Shown: positions 62,461-64,000 of the stretch, piece by piece
Numbering within the stretch: the stretch's first letter is position 1
Layout: each line of letters opens with the position of its first letter
Source of the DNA: Oceanicola sp. 22II-s10i
Lineage (GTDB): Bacteria; Pseudomonadota; Alphaproteobacteria; Rhodobacterales; Rhodobacteraceae
Assembly (NCBI RefSeq): GCF_002210105.1
Contig: NZ_AQQU01000004.1
Span: forward strand, 124,001-188,000
DNA: 64,000 bases
Direction of reading: 5' to 3'
Notes under the pieces: generated by a model
What the model saw: the letters and a program-made list of their open reading frames with translations, nothing else
The model's database searches: none
What the model was told of the DNA's origin: nothing
Made by a program: the position numbers and the translations under genes

Positions 62461-63537
62461 ATGGAATTCGGCATCTTCACGCTCGCTCAGCAGCGGGACT
62501 ACAAGCAGAACTCGGCTCAGGTGATCCACGACACGATCGAGCAGACCGTGCTGGCCGAGCAGGCCGGTTTCGATGCCGCATGGAACGCGGAGCACCACTT
62601 CAACAACTATTCCCTGTCACCCTCGCCGCTGATGACGGTCGCGCATCTGGCAGGCCGGACCAAGACGATCCGTCTGGGCACCGCCGTCTGCATCCTGCCG
62701 CTCTATCATCCCGCGCGCATCCTGGCCGAGATCGGCTATGCCGACACCGTCTCCAACGGCCGTCTGGAGCTGGGCATCGGCTCCGGCTACCAGCAGTTCG
62801 AATTCGAACGCTTCGCCACCTCGCTGGCCGACGCGGGCCCGACGTTCCAGGAATACCTCGACGTGCTGCCGATGGCGCTGCAGGAGCGGATCTTCGAATA
62901 CCACGGCAAGTATCTGGATATCCCGCCGACCTCGATCTCGGTCCGTTGCGTGCAGGATCCGATGCCGCCGATCTGGGTGACGACCGGCAACCCGAAAGTG
63001 CGCGAGCGCGCGATGAAGGAAGGTCACAACCTGTTCGTCACCGTCCTGCACGGCGGTCTGGACGCGATCCAGGGCCTGCGCGACAAGCTGCAGGAAAGCG
63101 CGGATGCGGCCGGGACGAACCTCGACGACACCAAGCTTGGCTTTCTGCGCTGCGGCTTTGCCACTGAAAACAAGGCGGAAATTGAATCCTATCTCGACAA
63201 CGCCCGCTTTGCCCGCCGCCTGTCGGAAAGCCTGCGCGACCGTCGCCAGCAGACCGATGACGGCTACCTGATGAAGGAAGTCCCGCTGAAGCAGGAAATG
63301 TCCTTTGACGAGATGGCGGCGAACCTGCCGATCGGCAGCGTCAACAAGGTCATCGACCGGATGCTGGAAGAGATCGAGGTTCTCAAGCCCAAGCACATCG
63401 CGCTGCAGACCCAGCTCGGCAACTTCGACCAGAAGACGATGCTCAAGCAGATCGAGCTTTGGGGTTCGACCATCATCCCGGAAATCCGCAAGGCGCTCGG
63501 CACCTCGACCGAGACCAAGCAGGCCGTGAACGCCTGA
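62461..63537 (+). CDS. Luciferase-like flavin-dependent monooxygenase (LLM class)
   Basis: 358 aa from the ATG at 62461 behind GGGAGGAA. Bacterial luciferase-family barrel: MEFGIFTLAQQRD, AEQAGFDAAWNAEHHFNNYS, LGTAVCILPLYHPARILAE, LELGIGSGYQQFEFERF and PPIWVTTGNPK. These enzymes use reduced flavin supplied by a partner reductase, and the next gene encodes one. Possible Baeyer-Villiger or hydroxylation step for the substrate of this region. Confidence 0.9.
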   Translation: MEFGIFTLAQQRDYKQNSAQVIHDTIEQTVLAEQAGFDAAWNAEHHFNNYSLSPSPLMTVAHLAGRTKTIRLGTAVCILPLYHPARILAEIGYADTVSNGRLELGIGSGYQQFEFERFATSLADAGPTFQEYLDVLPMALQERIFEYHGKYLDIPPTSISVRCVQDPMPPIWVTTGNPKVRERAMKEGHNLFVTVLHGGLDAIQGLRDKLQESADAAGTNLDDTKLGFLRCGFATENKAEIESYLDNARFARRLSESLRDRRQQTDDGYLMKEVPLKQEMSFDEMAANLPIGSVNKVIDRMLEEIEVLKPKHIALQTQLGNFDQKTMLKQIELWGSTIIPEIRKALGTSTETKQAVNA

Positions 63538-63541
63538 TCCG

Positions 63542-64000
63542 ATGCGTATCATCCTGATGAAAGACACGCCCCCGCGACTGGAGGCGCCGGACGACTTCCG
63601 CCGGTTCTCCATCGCGCTGGACGAGAGGCTGCGTTGCGACGCGGCCTCGGCCCTGGCCCCCGTGGGCCGGATGGCCGATGGCGATACGGATCACGGATGG
63701 GTGCGCCCCGACGCGGTGCGCGCCCTGTCGCACCGGTCGGGGGACGCGGACTGGGACGCGGGTTTCGCGGCTATGTGCGCCTTTGCGGGCAAGCATGGAT
63801 GGATCGCGGATGACGGCGGGATCCGGGCGCATATCGAGCTGATCCCGGCGATGCGGCCGGTCGGTGCCGATGCTTTCCGCAACGCGATGCGCAAGTTCGC
63901 CAGCGGAGTCTGCGTCGTGGCCAGCGGGCAGGGCAGCGCGCGCCGGGGCATGACGGTTTCCGCCTTCACCTCGGTTTCGGCCGATCCGCCGATGGTGCTG
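63542..64000 (+). CDS. Flavin reductase with extra N-terminal domain (partial)
   Basis: The frame starts four bases after the monooxygenase and runs off the right edge (153 residues seen). Residues about 1-110 form an unknown domain (PDDFRRFSIALDERLRCDAAS...HGWVRPDAVRALSH). From about 113, FRNAMRKFASGVCVVAS...GMTVSAFTSVSADPPMVL is the start of an FMN reductase-type split barrel. It should supply reduced flavin to the monooxygenase. The N-terminal part is not usual for the family. Confidence 0.85.
   Translation, partial: MRIILMKDTPPRLEAPDDFRRFSIALDERLRCDAASALAPVGRMADGDTDHGWVRPDAVRALSHRSGDADWDAGFAAMCAFAGKHGWIADDGGIRAHIELIPAMRPVGADAFRNAMRKFASGVCVVASGQGSARRGMTVSAFTSVSADPPMVL

Overview
The window looks like a chromosome segment from an alphaproteobacterium of the Roseobacter/Rhodobacteraceae group. 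The inference rests on high GC, a GTTC-N7-GTTC LexA box in front of mmcB, a DUF6324-type small protein, alphaproteobacterial ParC, and abundant TRAP-like TTT transporters and acyl-CoA genes. No 16S rRNA or other decisive marker is present, so the genus is open.

Layout. (1) 1-3550: lower-GC accessory DNA with the C-terminus of a probable phage tape-measure protein, several small unknown genes, a lipoprotein, a long perfect inverted repeat and, at 3523-3545, a sequence like the 3' end of a tRNA that could be an attachment site. (2) 3768-15956: a large curli (functional amyloid) locus. Five long curlin-repeat proteins (342-699 aa) lie in one leftward operon. The divergent operon carries csgF, csgG, two shorter curlin-like subunits, a csgH-like gene and an Inh/SH3 periplasmic protein. 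csgE and csgD are not seen. (3) 16170-20366: ugpBAEC-type glycerol-3-phosphate importer. (4) 20367-21871: arsR-arsC-arsH, followed by an IS3 transposase remnant and tRNA-Gln(TTG). (5) 22436-38487: housekeeping and envelope genes, including a BON-MscS channel, several SH3 proteins, a hydroxyacid dehydrogenase, thpR, a cobalamin adenosyltransferase, parC, an operon with a periplasmic ClpP-like protein, mmcB, and a TadE/TadG pair; tRNA-His(GTG) follows. (6) 38830-64000: two neighbouring catabolic clusters. The first holds a frameshifted Old Yellow Enzyme, a fused double acyl-CoA dehydrogenase, an NDP-forming acyl-CoA synthetase, a CurA-like reductase, a TTT transporter and a TetR regulator. The second holds a SMP-30 lactonase, TTT transporter, SDRs, a two-gene acyl-CoA dehydrogenase, an acyl-CoA synthetase, an enoyl-CoA hydratase, TetR and LysR regulators, a luciferase-like monooxygenase and a flavin reductase that runs off the right edge.

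How it fits together. The curli genes should build an extracellular amyloid from several unusually long subunits through the CsgG pore. The two right-hand clusters look like parallel routes that import an unknown carboxylic acid with a TTT system, activate it to a CoA thioester and beta-oxidise it. TetR-type palindromes of the form CTGACCG-N2-CGGTCAG recur at several promoters in this part, suggesting a shared regulon. The strongest candidate for an undescribed system is the seven-subunit curli locus, with its post-stop hairpins and its extra periplasmic protein.
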